Positions 1-6,275 of a stretch of DNA of 15,126 nucleotides are shown here, piece after piece. The translations under genes and the position numbers were made by a program. The stretch comes from Actinobacteria bacterium casp-actino8 (lineage in GTDB: Bacteria; Actinomycetota; Acidimicrobiia; Acidimicrobiales; Ilumatobacteraceae). The notes under the pieces are model-generated. The model was not told the DNA's origin and made no database searches. It saw only the letters and a program-made list of their open reading frames with translations. The stretch spans positions 1 through 15,126 of the forward strand of contig LFFH01000029.1 of NCBI GenBank assembly GCA_001510455.1, in the 5' to 3' direction. Position 1 is the first letter of the stretch. Each line of letters opens with the position of its first letter.

Positions 1-455
1 ATCGCGCAACCGAACGTGATGATCCGGTGCCACGACACGTTGATGCCACCGATCGCGACGCTGTTGCCCTCGAAGAACTTGAGAAATGCTTCTCGACTCG
101 AATCACTCGGCCAGATCCAGTTGGCGAGGCCGATCATGAAGGCGAACAACGCCACCGTGACCGACAATCGCACGACTTCGGTGGTTCCCTGCAGGCCACG
201 CATCACCACACGTTCGGTGAGGATGCCGAACAACGGTGCGAGGACGAACAGCGTGAGGAACAGCGCGATCGGCGCCGGGAGGTCCCAGTCGAAGCGCAAC
301 TGCCAGTACGTGAACGCGGCGAGCATGCCGGTCGCGCCGTGAGCAAGATTGAAGATGCCCGACGTCGTGTACGTGACGACGAGTCCGCTGGCCACCACCG
401 CGTAGATCGCGCCGGTCGACAGACCGATGATGGTGAAGGTCAGCAGTTCCTGCAC
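1..455 (-). CDS. Branched-chain amino acid-type ABC transporter permease, LivH family (3' end outside window)
   Basis: This is the N-terminal 151 codons of an inner-membrane permease of the LivH type, which forms half of the channel for a HAAT-family importer. The protein opens MQELLTFTIIGLSTGAIYAV, runs through a first hydrophobic helix (about residues 6-28), and carries the family-typical stretch GIFNLAHGATGMLAAF followed by further hydrophobic segments. The full family length is about 290-350 residues, so roughly half is missing beyond the window edge. The start chosen is GTG at 453-455 on the minus strand, with GGAG seven bases upstream. It lies 39 bases downstream of the substrate-binding protein gene and is surely co-transcribed with it. 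LivM and the two ATPases presumably follow outside the window. Family assignment is firm; the transported substrate is not knowable and need not be an amino acid. Confidence 0.9.
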   Translation of the reverse strand, partial: MQELLTFTIIGLSTGAIYAVVASGLVVTYTTSGIFNLAHGATGMLAAFTYWQLRFDWDLPAPIALFLTLFVLAPLFGILTERVVMRGLQGTTEVVRLSVTVALFAFMIGLANWIWPSDSSREAFLKFFEGNSVAIGGINVSWHRIITFGCA

Positions 456-472
456 GCAGGGTCTCCGTTCAG

Positions 473-507
473 CCGGTCAGTTCTTCGCGACCGGTCAGTT
501 CTCGCGA
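473..507. repeat. Imperfect tandem duplication (18 + 17 bp) across the stop codon of the substrate-binding protein gene
   Basis: Read on the plus strand, CCGGTCAGTTCTTCGCGA (473-490) is followed directly by CCGGTCAGTTCTCGCGA (491-507). The copies differ by a single missing T. On the coding (minus) strand the upstream copy contains the functional TGA stop (495-497) and the second copy sits in the spacer before livH. The one-base length difference means the second copy could not simply extend the reading frame. Confidence 0.8.
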
Positions 508-1985
508 GTCGGATCGATGCCCTGGGTCGTGTCACCGAAGTCGCCGGCGAGCTCGGCGATGCCTGGATCGTCGCAGTGCCATCCGCCCCCGTTGTCGTCG
601 GCGCTACCGAGTTGCGGGAAGACCCGGACCCATTCACCGTTGTCGATCCCCATGATGATTCCGCACTCGGGTGGCAGACCCTCGGCCGGGTTCGACTCGG
701 TGTGCAAGCCACCCGCGTTCCACGACGTGATGGTCTTGGCAGCAGCGAGGACGCACTCACGCTCGAGAACGTTGTTGTTCGAGTCGAGGCACTTGTTGGC
801 CGCCGTGGCGAAGAGCAGGTAGGCCGACGTGGCCTGCAGACCCAGGCCGGCGATACGACCGTTCGGATTGTGGGCCGCCATCATGTCGAGATACGACCGC
901 ATGCCCGGGAATCGGTCGGCCTCTTCGAACGGTGCGTAGGCCGTACGAACACGGAACCCCTCGGTCGCCGTTGAGTTGCCCTCGGCCACCATCTGCTCGG
1001 TGTAGTGGTTGGCATCGGCGAAAACCAGTTCGGGGACGTAGCCGACCTCGCGCATGGCCTTGTAGAGAAGGATCAGGTTGCCGGGTTCGCCCACGAAAGC
1101 CATCGCCGAGACGTCGCCGTCCTTCAACTTCTGAGCGAACGGCACCCAGTTGGCTTCACCGGTGGGTGAGTAGGCGATCATCTGCGTCACTTCGTAACCG
1201 CCGACCGCTTCCATGCCGGCCGCGATCTGATCGGCGTTGATCTTGGTGATCGTGACGTCGGAGTACACGATGGCCGTGTTCTTCACGGCATCGGGGTACG
1301 TCTCGGCGCCCCACTTCAACCAACCGATCGGCTTCACGTACGCCGGGTTGGGAAGGGGCTGCACCTTGCCGTTGCCCTCGGCGGCCGCCGTCGACACCGC
1401 GTAGCCGGGAACGCTCACCATGCCGCATTCGTGGAAGCGGGGGTACATCTGATCGTCGAAAACCCAGCCACCACCGACCATGGCGAACACCTCGGCACAG
1501 GCTTGCTCGATCGCGGCCGGAACGTTGAAGAGTTTGCCGTCGAGGTCGACCACGTCGATCTGCAGTCCGCGGATTCCACCTTGTTCGTTGCACCAACCGG
1601 CGAAGGCCTTGGCGGCGTCGAGCATCTCGATGGTGAGGCCGGGGGCACCCTCGTAACCGTGATCGTTCTGCGTACCGAGCTTCAGAGTGCTGCCGCCGTT
1701 CTGGCCGTCGGCGATGGTGGGTACTCCGGCGTCGGTGGCCGGACCACATGGACTCTCCAACGTTCCGAACATGGGAACGGCCGGCGCCTCGGTGGCCGGC
1801 GGAGCCTCGGAGTCCGAGGGTGCCGATGTTTCGGCTGGTGCTTCGGTGGCCGGGGCCGCAGTCGGGGCGGTGTCGTCGCTCTCGCGATTCGAGCACGCCA
1901 CGGTGATCGAGAGAAGTGCTCCCAACGCAATAACGGAGCGGAGTCGACGACGTGATGATGCGGTCGAGAGTGCGACTGCTTGCAT
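495..1985 (-). CDS. ABC transporter substrate-binding lipoprotein (Peripla_BP_6 / Leu-Ile-Val-binding type)
   Basis: This 496-residue extracytoplasmic binding protein feeds the LivH permease encoded next. It has a basic N-region (SRRRLRS), a hydrophobic core, and a lipobox-like SITVAC with lipidation expected at Cys31. A Pro/Thr/Ala/Glu-rich linker of about 40 residues follows (about 33-72), then the two-lobed periplasmic-binding fold with features such as GGGWVFDDQMYP and YSPTGEANWVPFAQKLK. Beyond Cys31 there are eight cysteines (C80, C132, C163, C187 and four in the last quarter), an even number compatible with disulphides outside the cell. It is somewhat longer than usual members, mainly because of the linker. 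The ATG at 1983-1985 has a strong purine-rich ribosome site (GAGGGGGA) just upstream. The ligand is unknown; location beside acyl-CoA catabolic genes suggests a carboxylate or lipid-derived compound. Confidence 0.9.
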   Translation of the reverse strand: MQAVALSTASSRRRLRSVIALGALLSITVACSNRESDDTAPTAAPATEAPAETSAPSDSEAPPATEAPAVPMFGTLESPCGPATDAGVPTIADGQNGGSTLKLGTQNDHGYEGAPGLTIEMLDAAKAFAGWCNEQGGIRGLQIDVVDLDGKLFNVPAAIEQACAEVFAMVGGGWVFDDQMYPRFHECGMVSVPGYAVSTAAAEGNGKVQPLPNPAYVKPIGWLKWGAETYPDAVKNTAIVYSDVTITKINADQIAAGMEAVGGYEVTQMIAYSPTGEANWVPFAQKLKDGDVSAMAFVGEPGNLILLYKAMREVGYVPELVFADANHYTEQMVAEGNSTATEGFRVRTAYAPFEEADRFPGMRSYLDMMAAHNPNGRIAGLGLQATSAYLLFATAANKCLDSNNNVLERECVLAAAKTITSWNAGGLHTESNPAEGLPPECGIIMGIDNGEWVRVFPQLGSADDNGGGWHCDDPGIAELAGDFGDTTQGIDPTREN

Positions 1986-2037
1986 GATTCCCCCTCTGTC
2001 GGTTGCGACGCCCCCGCGTCGCCCGGTCGTGCAGTCG

Positions 2038-2068
2038 ACACTAGCAATGTCGGGTGTGTCCGAGTCAG
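2038..2068 (-). promoter_or_regulatory. Candidate promoter for the ABC transporter genes (extended -10)
   Basis: On the minus strand TGC-TAGTGT matches an extended -10 element (hexamer at 2038-2043), and CTGACT at 2063-2068 is a weak -35 at a long 19-base spacing. Transcription would begin near 2031, giving an untranslated leader of about 45 bases before the ATG at 1985. The element lies in the 107-base divergent gap shared with the DUF35/thiolase operon. It is found by eye only. Confidence 0.35.
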
Positions 2069-2092
2069 AGGACTTCTGCTACGAATGGTGGG

Positions 2093-2566
2093 GTGTCCGG
2101 AGCATCTATCGGATCCCTCCACGGAGACTCCTTCGTCGCACCTCTCGAAGTTGCCTATCCCTACAGTCGAACCGTCGGAACGGCCCTGTCCCGTTTCTTC
2201 ACGTCGCTGAAGGAAGGTCGACTCGAGGGAACGAAGGGGAGCGATGGTCGGGTCTACTTCCCACCAGCCGAATTCGACCCCGAGACCGGTGATCAGCTCA
2301 CCGAGTGGGTGACTCTTCCCGAGACGGGGCGAGTCGTCACCTGGGCCTGGCAATCCACGCCGGCGCCCGACCAGCCACTCGATCACCCGTTCGCTTGGGC
2401 ACTGATCACTCTCGACGGAGCCGACGTGCCGTTGTTGCACGCGGTCGACGCACGATCGATCGACGCCATGGCCACCGGGATGGCCGTGAAGGTTCGTTGG
2501 GCCGCCGAACGTGGCAACGGAATCACCGACATCGCCTGTTTCGAACCGATCGGAGGTGCGTCATGA
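2093..2566 (+). CDS. DUF35-type OB-fold protein lacking the zinc-ribbon cysteines
   Basis: This 157-residue protein is recognisable as a DUF35 (ChsH2/BbsA-like) protein. It has the N-terminal helix, a degenerate zinc-ribbon region around GRVYFPPAEFDPETGD (residues 52-67), and an OB-fold part with ETGRVVTWAW and FAWALITLDGADVPLLHAV. Aligned by eye to the next gene (KRCPSCTLVYFPP), all four zinc-ligand cysteines are replaced: the first pair corresponds to Lys48 and Asp51, and the second pair is also absent. DUF35 proteins normally bind thiolase-fold partners and help hold the CoA substrate. Here the role may be structural or pairing with the zinc-bearing sister. The start is uncertain: GTG 2093 gives the family-like length, while an in-frame GTG at 2054 would add 13 unconvincing residues. 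Neither has a good ribosome site, so translation may be leaderless. The gene overlaps the next by ATGA. Confidence 0.8.
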   Translation: MSGASIGSLHGDSFVAPLEVAYPYSRTVGTALSRFFTSLKEGRLEGTKGSDGRVYFPPAEFDPETGDQLTEWVTLPETGRVVTWAWQSTPAPDQPLDHPFAWALITLDGADVPLLHAVDARSIDAMATGMAVKVRWAAERGNGITDIACFEPIGGAS

Positions 2567-3060
2567 GCGAGGCCGACGGCATCGTGCGACTGCGCCAACC
2601 CATCGGAGTCGAGTACTCCTGGTCAGCCGGCCCGAATGCGACGAGTCACTTGTCGGGTCTCATGAACGGCAAGTTGATCGGCAAGCGTTGCCCGAGTTGC
2701 ACACTCGTGTACTTCCCGCCACGCAACGGAGTGTGTCCGAAGTGCGCGGCCATTCTCGCCGAGGACGTCGAGGTCGGGCCGAAGGGAACCATTTCCACGT
2801 TCTGTGTGGTGAACGTTCCGTTCCTCGGCCAGAAGGTGAAGATTCCGTACGTCGCGGCGCAGATCGTTCTCGACGGTGCCGACATCTCGATGCAACACCT
2901 CATCCAGGAGTGCGAAGCTGATGAGGTTCGAATCGGTATGCGTGTCGAGCCGGTGTGGAAGGACCGCTCGGAATGGGGACCAACGCTCGAGAGCATCGCC
3001 CATTTCCGCCCCACAGGTGAGCCCGATGCGGCCCTCGGTTCGAAGGCGGGTGAGAGCTGA
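2563..3060 (+). CDS. Zn-ribbon/OB-fold (DUF35) protein, probable thiolase-fold partner subunit
   Basis: This 165-residue protein has an intact rubredoxin-like zinc ribbon: C43-x2-C46 (KRCPSC) and C58-x2-C61 (GVCPKC), joined by the characteristic LVYFPP. An OB-fold follows (GPKGTISTFCVVNVPF, IPYVAAQIVLDGADISMQHL, VRIGMRVEPVWKD). Known relatives act as obligatory partners of thiolase-superfamily enzymes: ChsH2 with Ltp2 in steroid side-chain cleavage, BbsA with BbsB in benzoylsuccinyl-CoA cleavage, and the archaeal acetoacetyl-CoA thiolase/HMG-CoA synthase bridge protein. The start is well supported: GGAGG sits six bases before the ATG at 2563, which overlaps the previous stop (ATGA). Its TGA shares one base with the ATG of the first thiolase gene, so the four genes are translationally coupled. 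The partner is therefore probably one or both thiolase-fold proteins downstream. Confidence 0.88.
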   Translation: MSEADGIVRLRQPIGVEYSWSAGPNATSHLSGLMNGKLIGKRCPSCTLVYFPPRNGVCPKCAAILAEDVEVGPKGTISTFCVVNVPFLGQKVKIPYVAAQIVLDGADISMQHLIQECEADEVRIGMRVEPVWKDRSEWGPTLESIAHFRPTGEPDAALGSKAGES

Positions 3061-4115
3061 TGCGTGACGTCGCCATCGTCGCCACCGCCCAGCGGCCGAG
3101 TCAGATCGGTACGCAACTCACCTCGGTCGAACTCATTCTTCCCGTCGTCGCCGAAGTCGTGAAGAACGCCGGCATCGAGCGACGGGACGTCGGCTTCTGG
3201 TGTCACGGAAGTTGCGACTACATGAGCGGCCAGCCCTTCAGTTTCGTGGCCGCCGTCGATGCGATCGGAGCCTGGCCACCCATCGTCGAGAGCCACGTGG
3301 AAGGTGACGGTGCGCTCGCGTTGTACGAAGCGTGGGTCAAGCTGCAGACTGGCGAGTGTGACATCGCCGTGGTGTTCGCGAACGGAAAGACCACGTCCGG
3401 TCCCATCGATCGCATCCTCACACTGCAAGCCGATCCGTATTTCGTGACACCGCTGTGGCCCGGATTCGATGCGATGGCCGCATTGCAGGCCCGAGCGTGT
3501 CTCGATGCCGGTGTGATGACCGAAGCTCAAATGGCCGAGGTGGCGGTGCGCAGTCGCCGCGATGCCAAAGCCAACGCCATTGCGCATCTGAAAGGTGACC
3601 ACACCGTCGACGAACTGCTGGCGTCGCCGTACACCACGGCTCCGCTGCGGGCTCACGACTGCAGTGTTCCGGTCGACGGCGCGAATGCCGTCGTGTTGGC
3701 AGCCGACGACGTCGCTCGACGTCTGGCCGACCGACCGGCCTGGATTCGTGGTATCGACCATCGCATCGACACCCAGCGCCTCGGAGCGCGCTCACTCGTC
3801 ACGAGCGATTCCACCCGGATCGCAGCCGAGAAAGCCGGTGTCGGAGCAGACAAGGTCGACGTGGCCGAGCTCTACGCCCCGTACACCCACCAAGAACTGT
3901 TGTTGACGGCGGCGATGGGTCTGGAAGCGTCGGCGACGCAGATCAACCCGAGTGGTGGAGCCCTGGTGGCCAACCCGGCCATGGCGGCCGGACTCGCCCG
4001 TTTCGCCGAGGCCGCCGAGGCGGTTTTCGCCGGACGAGCCGATCGTGCGGTTGCTCATTCGACGAGTGGGCCGTGTCTGCAGCAGAACTTGGTGTGTGTG
4101 ATGGAGGGTGACTGA
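3060..4115 (+). CDS. Thiolase-superfamily (SCP2/lipid-transfer type) protein without catalytic Cys, subunit 1
   Basis: This 351-residue protein has the thiolase fold: N-terminal MRDVAIVATAQRPS, a conserved ELYAPYTHQEL helix (270-280), and a C-terminal INPSGGALVANPA segment (295-307). The residues for ordinary thiolysis are missing by eye alignment. The nucleophile loop (normally ACxSG) reads HVEGDG (79-84), with Glu81 at the cysteine position, and the GHP histidine is replaced by Asn305-Pro306. Members of the SCP2-like group with such losses include the aldolase Ltp2, which works with a DUF35 partner. Retro-aldol or Claisen-type C-C cleavage, or a supporting subunit role, is more likely than classical thiolysis. 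The protein is shorter than most SCP2 thiolases (about 380-400). The start ATG overlaps the preceding stop by one base, and a second thiolase-fold gene follows immediately. Confidence 0.82.
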   Translation: MRDVAIVATAQRPSQIGTQLTSVELILPVVAEVVKNAGIERRDVGFWCHGSCDYMSGQPFSFVAAVDAIGAWPPIVESHVEGDGALALYEAWVKLQTGECDIAVVFANGKTTSGPIDRILTLQADPYFVTPLWPGFDAMAALQARACLDAGVMTEAQMAEVAVRSRRDAKANAIAHLKGDHTVDELLASPYTTAPLRAHDCSVPVDGANAVVLAADDVARRLADRPAWIRGIDHRIDTQRLGARSLVTSDSTRIAAEKAGVGADKVDVAELYAPYTHQELLLTAAMGLEASATQINPSGGALVANPAMAAGLARFAEAAEAVFAGRADRAVAHSTSGPCLQQNLVCVMEGD

Positions 4116-4116
4116 C

Positions 4117-5274
4117 ATGGCCGAACGATGTGCAGTGGTCGGAGTCGGTCAGACGAATCACTCGTCGTGCCGAGCCGACGTGTCGATCGCCGGACTGGTG
4201 CGAGAGGCCGTCGATCGAGCGCTGGCCGACGCCGGTATCACCATTCAAGACGTCGATGCCGTGGTGATCGGCAAAGCACCTGATTCGCTCGAAGGTGTGG
4301 CCATGCCCGAACTGTGGCTGGCCGATGCGCTGGCTGCTCACGGCAAGCCGGTTTTCCGCGTTCACACGGCGGGCTCGGTGGGCGGATCGACGGCCATCGT
4401 CGCCGCTCAGCACGTGATGGCCGGAATCCACGGAACCGTTCTCACGATCGGCTTCGAGAAGCAGAGCGACGGCAACGCGATGTGGGCGCTCAGTGTTCCG
4501 ATCCCGTTCGGGATGCCGGTGCACGCCGGTGCGGGTGGCTACTTCTCGCCGATCGTGCGTGGATACATCGCTCGCTCGGGTGCCCCGTCGCACATCGGCG
4601 CCATGGTGGCCGTGAAGGATCGAACGAACGCGTGCAAGAACCCGTACGCGCACTTGCACGAGCCCGACTGGACGCTCGAGAAGGCTCTCGAGACGCCGAT
4701 GCTCTGGGATCCGATTCGTTTCATCGAGACCTGTCCGTCGAGTGACGGTGCGATGGCCCTCGTCATCATGAACGAAGAGCGGGCCGAGAAGATGTCGGGT
4801 CCGAAGGCCTGGGTGCATGCGACGTCGATGCGTAGTGAGCCGACGGCCTTCGCCGGTCGTGAACAGGTGAGTCCGCGGGCCGGTGAGATGTGCGCCGAAG
4901 ACCTGTGGCGCAAGGGTGGCATCACGAATCCGGCCGAAGAGATCGACGTGGTCGAGATGTACGTGCCCTTCGCCTGGTTCGAACCCATGTGGCTCGAGAA
5001 CCTCGGATTCGCCGCCCGTAACGAAGGATGGCGCATGGTGGAGGACGGTGTCACCGAGATGACGGGTTCGTTGCCGGTCAATCCGTCGGGCGGTGTGTTG
5101 TCGTCGAATCCGATCGGGGCCTCGGGCATGATCCGCTTCGGCGAGGCATGCATGCAGGTGATGGGCAAGGCCGGGGAGCACCAGATCGAGGGGGCGAAGA
5201 AGGCAGTCGGCCACGCTTACGGCGGCGGCAGCCAATTCTTCGCCATGTGGCTCGTCTCCTCCCTCAAACCCTGA
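4117..5274 (+). CDS. Thiolase-superfamily (SCP2/lipid-transfer, Ltp3/Ltp4-like) protein without catalytic Cys, subunit 2
   Basis: This 385-residue protein begins MAERCAVVGVGQTNHSS, a typical SCP2-thiolase start. The loop that should carry the nucleophile reads HTAGSVGG (83-90), with Gly86 where Cys is expected. The second motif is NPSGGVLSSNPIGASG (322-337), with Asn331 instead of the catalytic His. Tyr282 lies in VEMYVPF, and the last motif is GHAYGGGSQ (365-373). The C-terminal block (NPSGGVL...NPIG...VMGKAGEHQ) recalls mycobacterial Ltp3/Ltp4 proteins as I remember them. ATG 4117 is preferred over GTG 4108 because GGAGG (4103-4107) is nine bases before the former and abuts the latter. With subunit 1 and the two DUF35 proteins it probably forms a hetero-oligomeric C-C bond-cleaving enzyme on a CoA thioester. 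The specific reaction is unknown. Confidence 0.85.
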   Translation: MAERCAVVGVGQTNHSSCRADVSIAGLVREAVDRALADAGITIQDVDAVVIGKAPDSLEGVAMPELWLADALAAHGKPVFRVHTAGSVGGSTAIVAAQHVMAGIHGTVLTIGFEKQSDGNAMWALSVPIPFGMPVHAGAGGYFSPIVRGYIARSGAPSHIGAMVAVKDRTNACKNPYAHLHEPDWTLEKALETPMLWDPIRFIETCPSSDGAMALVIMNEERAEKMSGPKAWVHATSMRSEPTAFAGREQVSPRAGEMCAEDLWRKGGITNPAEEIDVVEMYVPFAWFEPMWLENLGFAARNEGWRMVEDGVTEMTGSLPVNPSGGVLSSNPIGASGMIRFGEACMQVMGKAGEHQIEGAKKAVGHAYGGGSQFFAMWLVSSLKP

Positions 5275-5288
5275 CCCCACAATTCGCC

Positions 5289-5335
5289 CACTCTGAAGCA
5301 CAATGCCCGCAGTGGGTGCACTGCGCTTCAGGGTG
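5289..5335. terminator. Long bulged hairpin between convergent genes, probable bidirectional terminator
   Basis: An 11-bp lower stem (5289-5299 with 5325-5335, one G-T pair) encloses a one-sided nine-base bulge and a perfect 6-bp upper stem, GCAGTG/CACTGC (5309-5314 with 5319-5324), with the tetraloop GGTG. It lies in the 94-base gap between the convergent thiolase and enoyl-CoA hydratase stop codons. No T-run follows on either side, so it would be a non-canonical terminator of the sort common in high-GC actinobacteria. A further 10-bp inverted repeat (5269-5278 and 5358-5367) brackets it. Confidence 0.6.
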
Positions 5336-5368
5336 ACGACTCGTGCACGGTTGGAGGGGGGTCAGGGG

Positions 5369-6169
5369 TCAGGTGCGGGTCCAGTTGGGGGAGCGCTTCT
5401 CGGCGAAGGCTCGGGGCCCTTCCTTGGAATCGTTGGTCGAAAAGATCGGCCACCCGATCTCGAACTCCCGCTTCAGCCCGTCCTCTTCCGACATGGCCGC
5501 CGTCTCCTGCACCGATTTGAGGATCGCTTCCACGGCCAACGGTCCGTTGGCGGCGATCATCTCGGCCAGCTCCATCGCCTTGTCGAGCGCTCCGCCATCG
5601 GGCACCACATGCCCGATCAGGCCGATCTCCTTGGCCTCGGCTGCGGTGTAACCCCGGGCGGTGAGCAGCATCTCGAGCGCGTTCGTGTAACCGATCTGGC
5701 GTTGCAGACGAACGGTGCTTCCACCCACGGGGAACAGTCCGCGACGAGCTTCGAACACGCCGAAGGTGGCTGACTCACCGGCCACTCGGATGTGAGTCGC
5801 CTGGAGGATCTCGGTACCACCAGCCACGGCGTAACCCTCGACGGCGGCCACCAACGGTTTGTGCAGCCGGTAGTGCCGTAACAAGGCCTTCCAGTGCAGA
5901 TCGGGATCGGCGGCCCATCGCTCCTGGTACGGATTCGGTCCGGAATCGTCGTTGGCCCGGGCCTTCAGATCCATTCCGGTGCAGAACGACCCTCCGGCCC
6001 CGGTGAGAACGGCACAGCGCAGGTCGTCGTCCTCGTTCAACTGCACCCAGGCATCAGCGAGGCCGACGATCATCGCCGGACTGAGAGCGTTCTTGGCTTC
6101 GGGTCGATTCATGGTGACGACGAGGACGTTGCCGCGCTTCTCCACCAGAAGATGTTCGGTTGATGCCAT
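5369..6169 (-). CDS. Enoyl-CoA hydratase/isomerase (crotonase family)
   Basis: This 266-residue cytoplasmic enzyme is expected to hydrate a 2-enoyl-CoA or do a related crotonase reaction. It shows the family order: VVTMNRPEAKNALS (17-30), the oxyanion-hole stretch SFCTGMDL (61-68), AGGTEILQATHI (116-127), and FGVFEARRGLFPVGG (136-150). Both acidic residues used by hydratases are present by eye alignment, Glu120 and Glu140, so hydratase rather than pure isomerase activity is plausible. The length is normal. The ATG at 6167-6169 has an excellent ribosome site (AGGGAGG) five bases upstream. It stands alone on the minus strand between two plus-strand operons. The 5369 stop faces the thiolase operon across a hairpin, and its start is divergent from the acyl-CoA synthetase across about 106 bases with no promoter I can name confidently. 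The substrate is unknown. Confidence 0.9.
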   Translation of the reverse strand: MASTEHLLVEKRGNVLVVTMNRPEAKNALSPAMIVGLADAWVQLNEDDDLRCAVLTGAGGSFCTGMDLKARANDDSGPNPYQERWAADPDLHWKALLRHYRLHKPLVAAVEGYAVAGGTEILQATHIRVAGESATFGVFEARRGLFPVGGSTVRLQRQIGYTNALEMLLTARGYTAAEAKEIGLIGHVVPDGGALDKAMELAEMIAANGPLAVEAILKSVQETAAMSEEDGLKREFEIGWPIFSTNDSKEGPRAFAEKRSPNWTRT

Positions 6170-6275
6170 GGTTCCTCCCTGATGAGCGGGTCTTCCCCTC
6201 TACTTGTACTACGGCACGTGGACGACGGACGGTACGGGTGGCCAGTGATCGGCCGTGATGCGCGAAACTCGGTCC

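Noticed and set aside
27..974. Long plus-strand open frame opposite livH and the binding-protein gene
   Set aside because: It runs antisense through two clearly recognised genes, is rich in Arg/His/Asp/Glu without any domain pattern, and has no ribosome site; a typical high-GC shadow frame.
2646..3761. 371-codon minus-strand frame opposite the DUF35 and first thiolase genes
   Set aside because: Spans antisense across two overlapping genes and their junction, with low-complexity translated sequence.
3943..5301. 452-codon minus-strand frame opposite the second thiolase-fold gene
   Set aside because: His/Arg/Asp-rich composition with no recognisable motif, lying entirely antisense to a well-supported gene.
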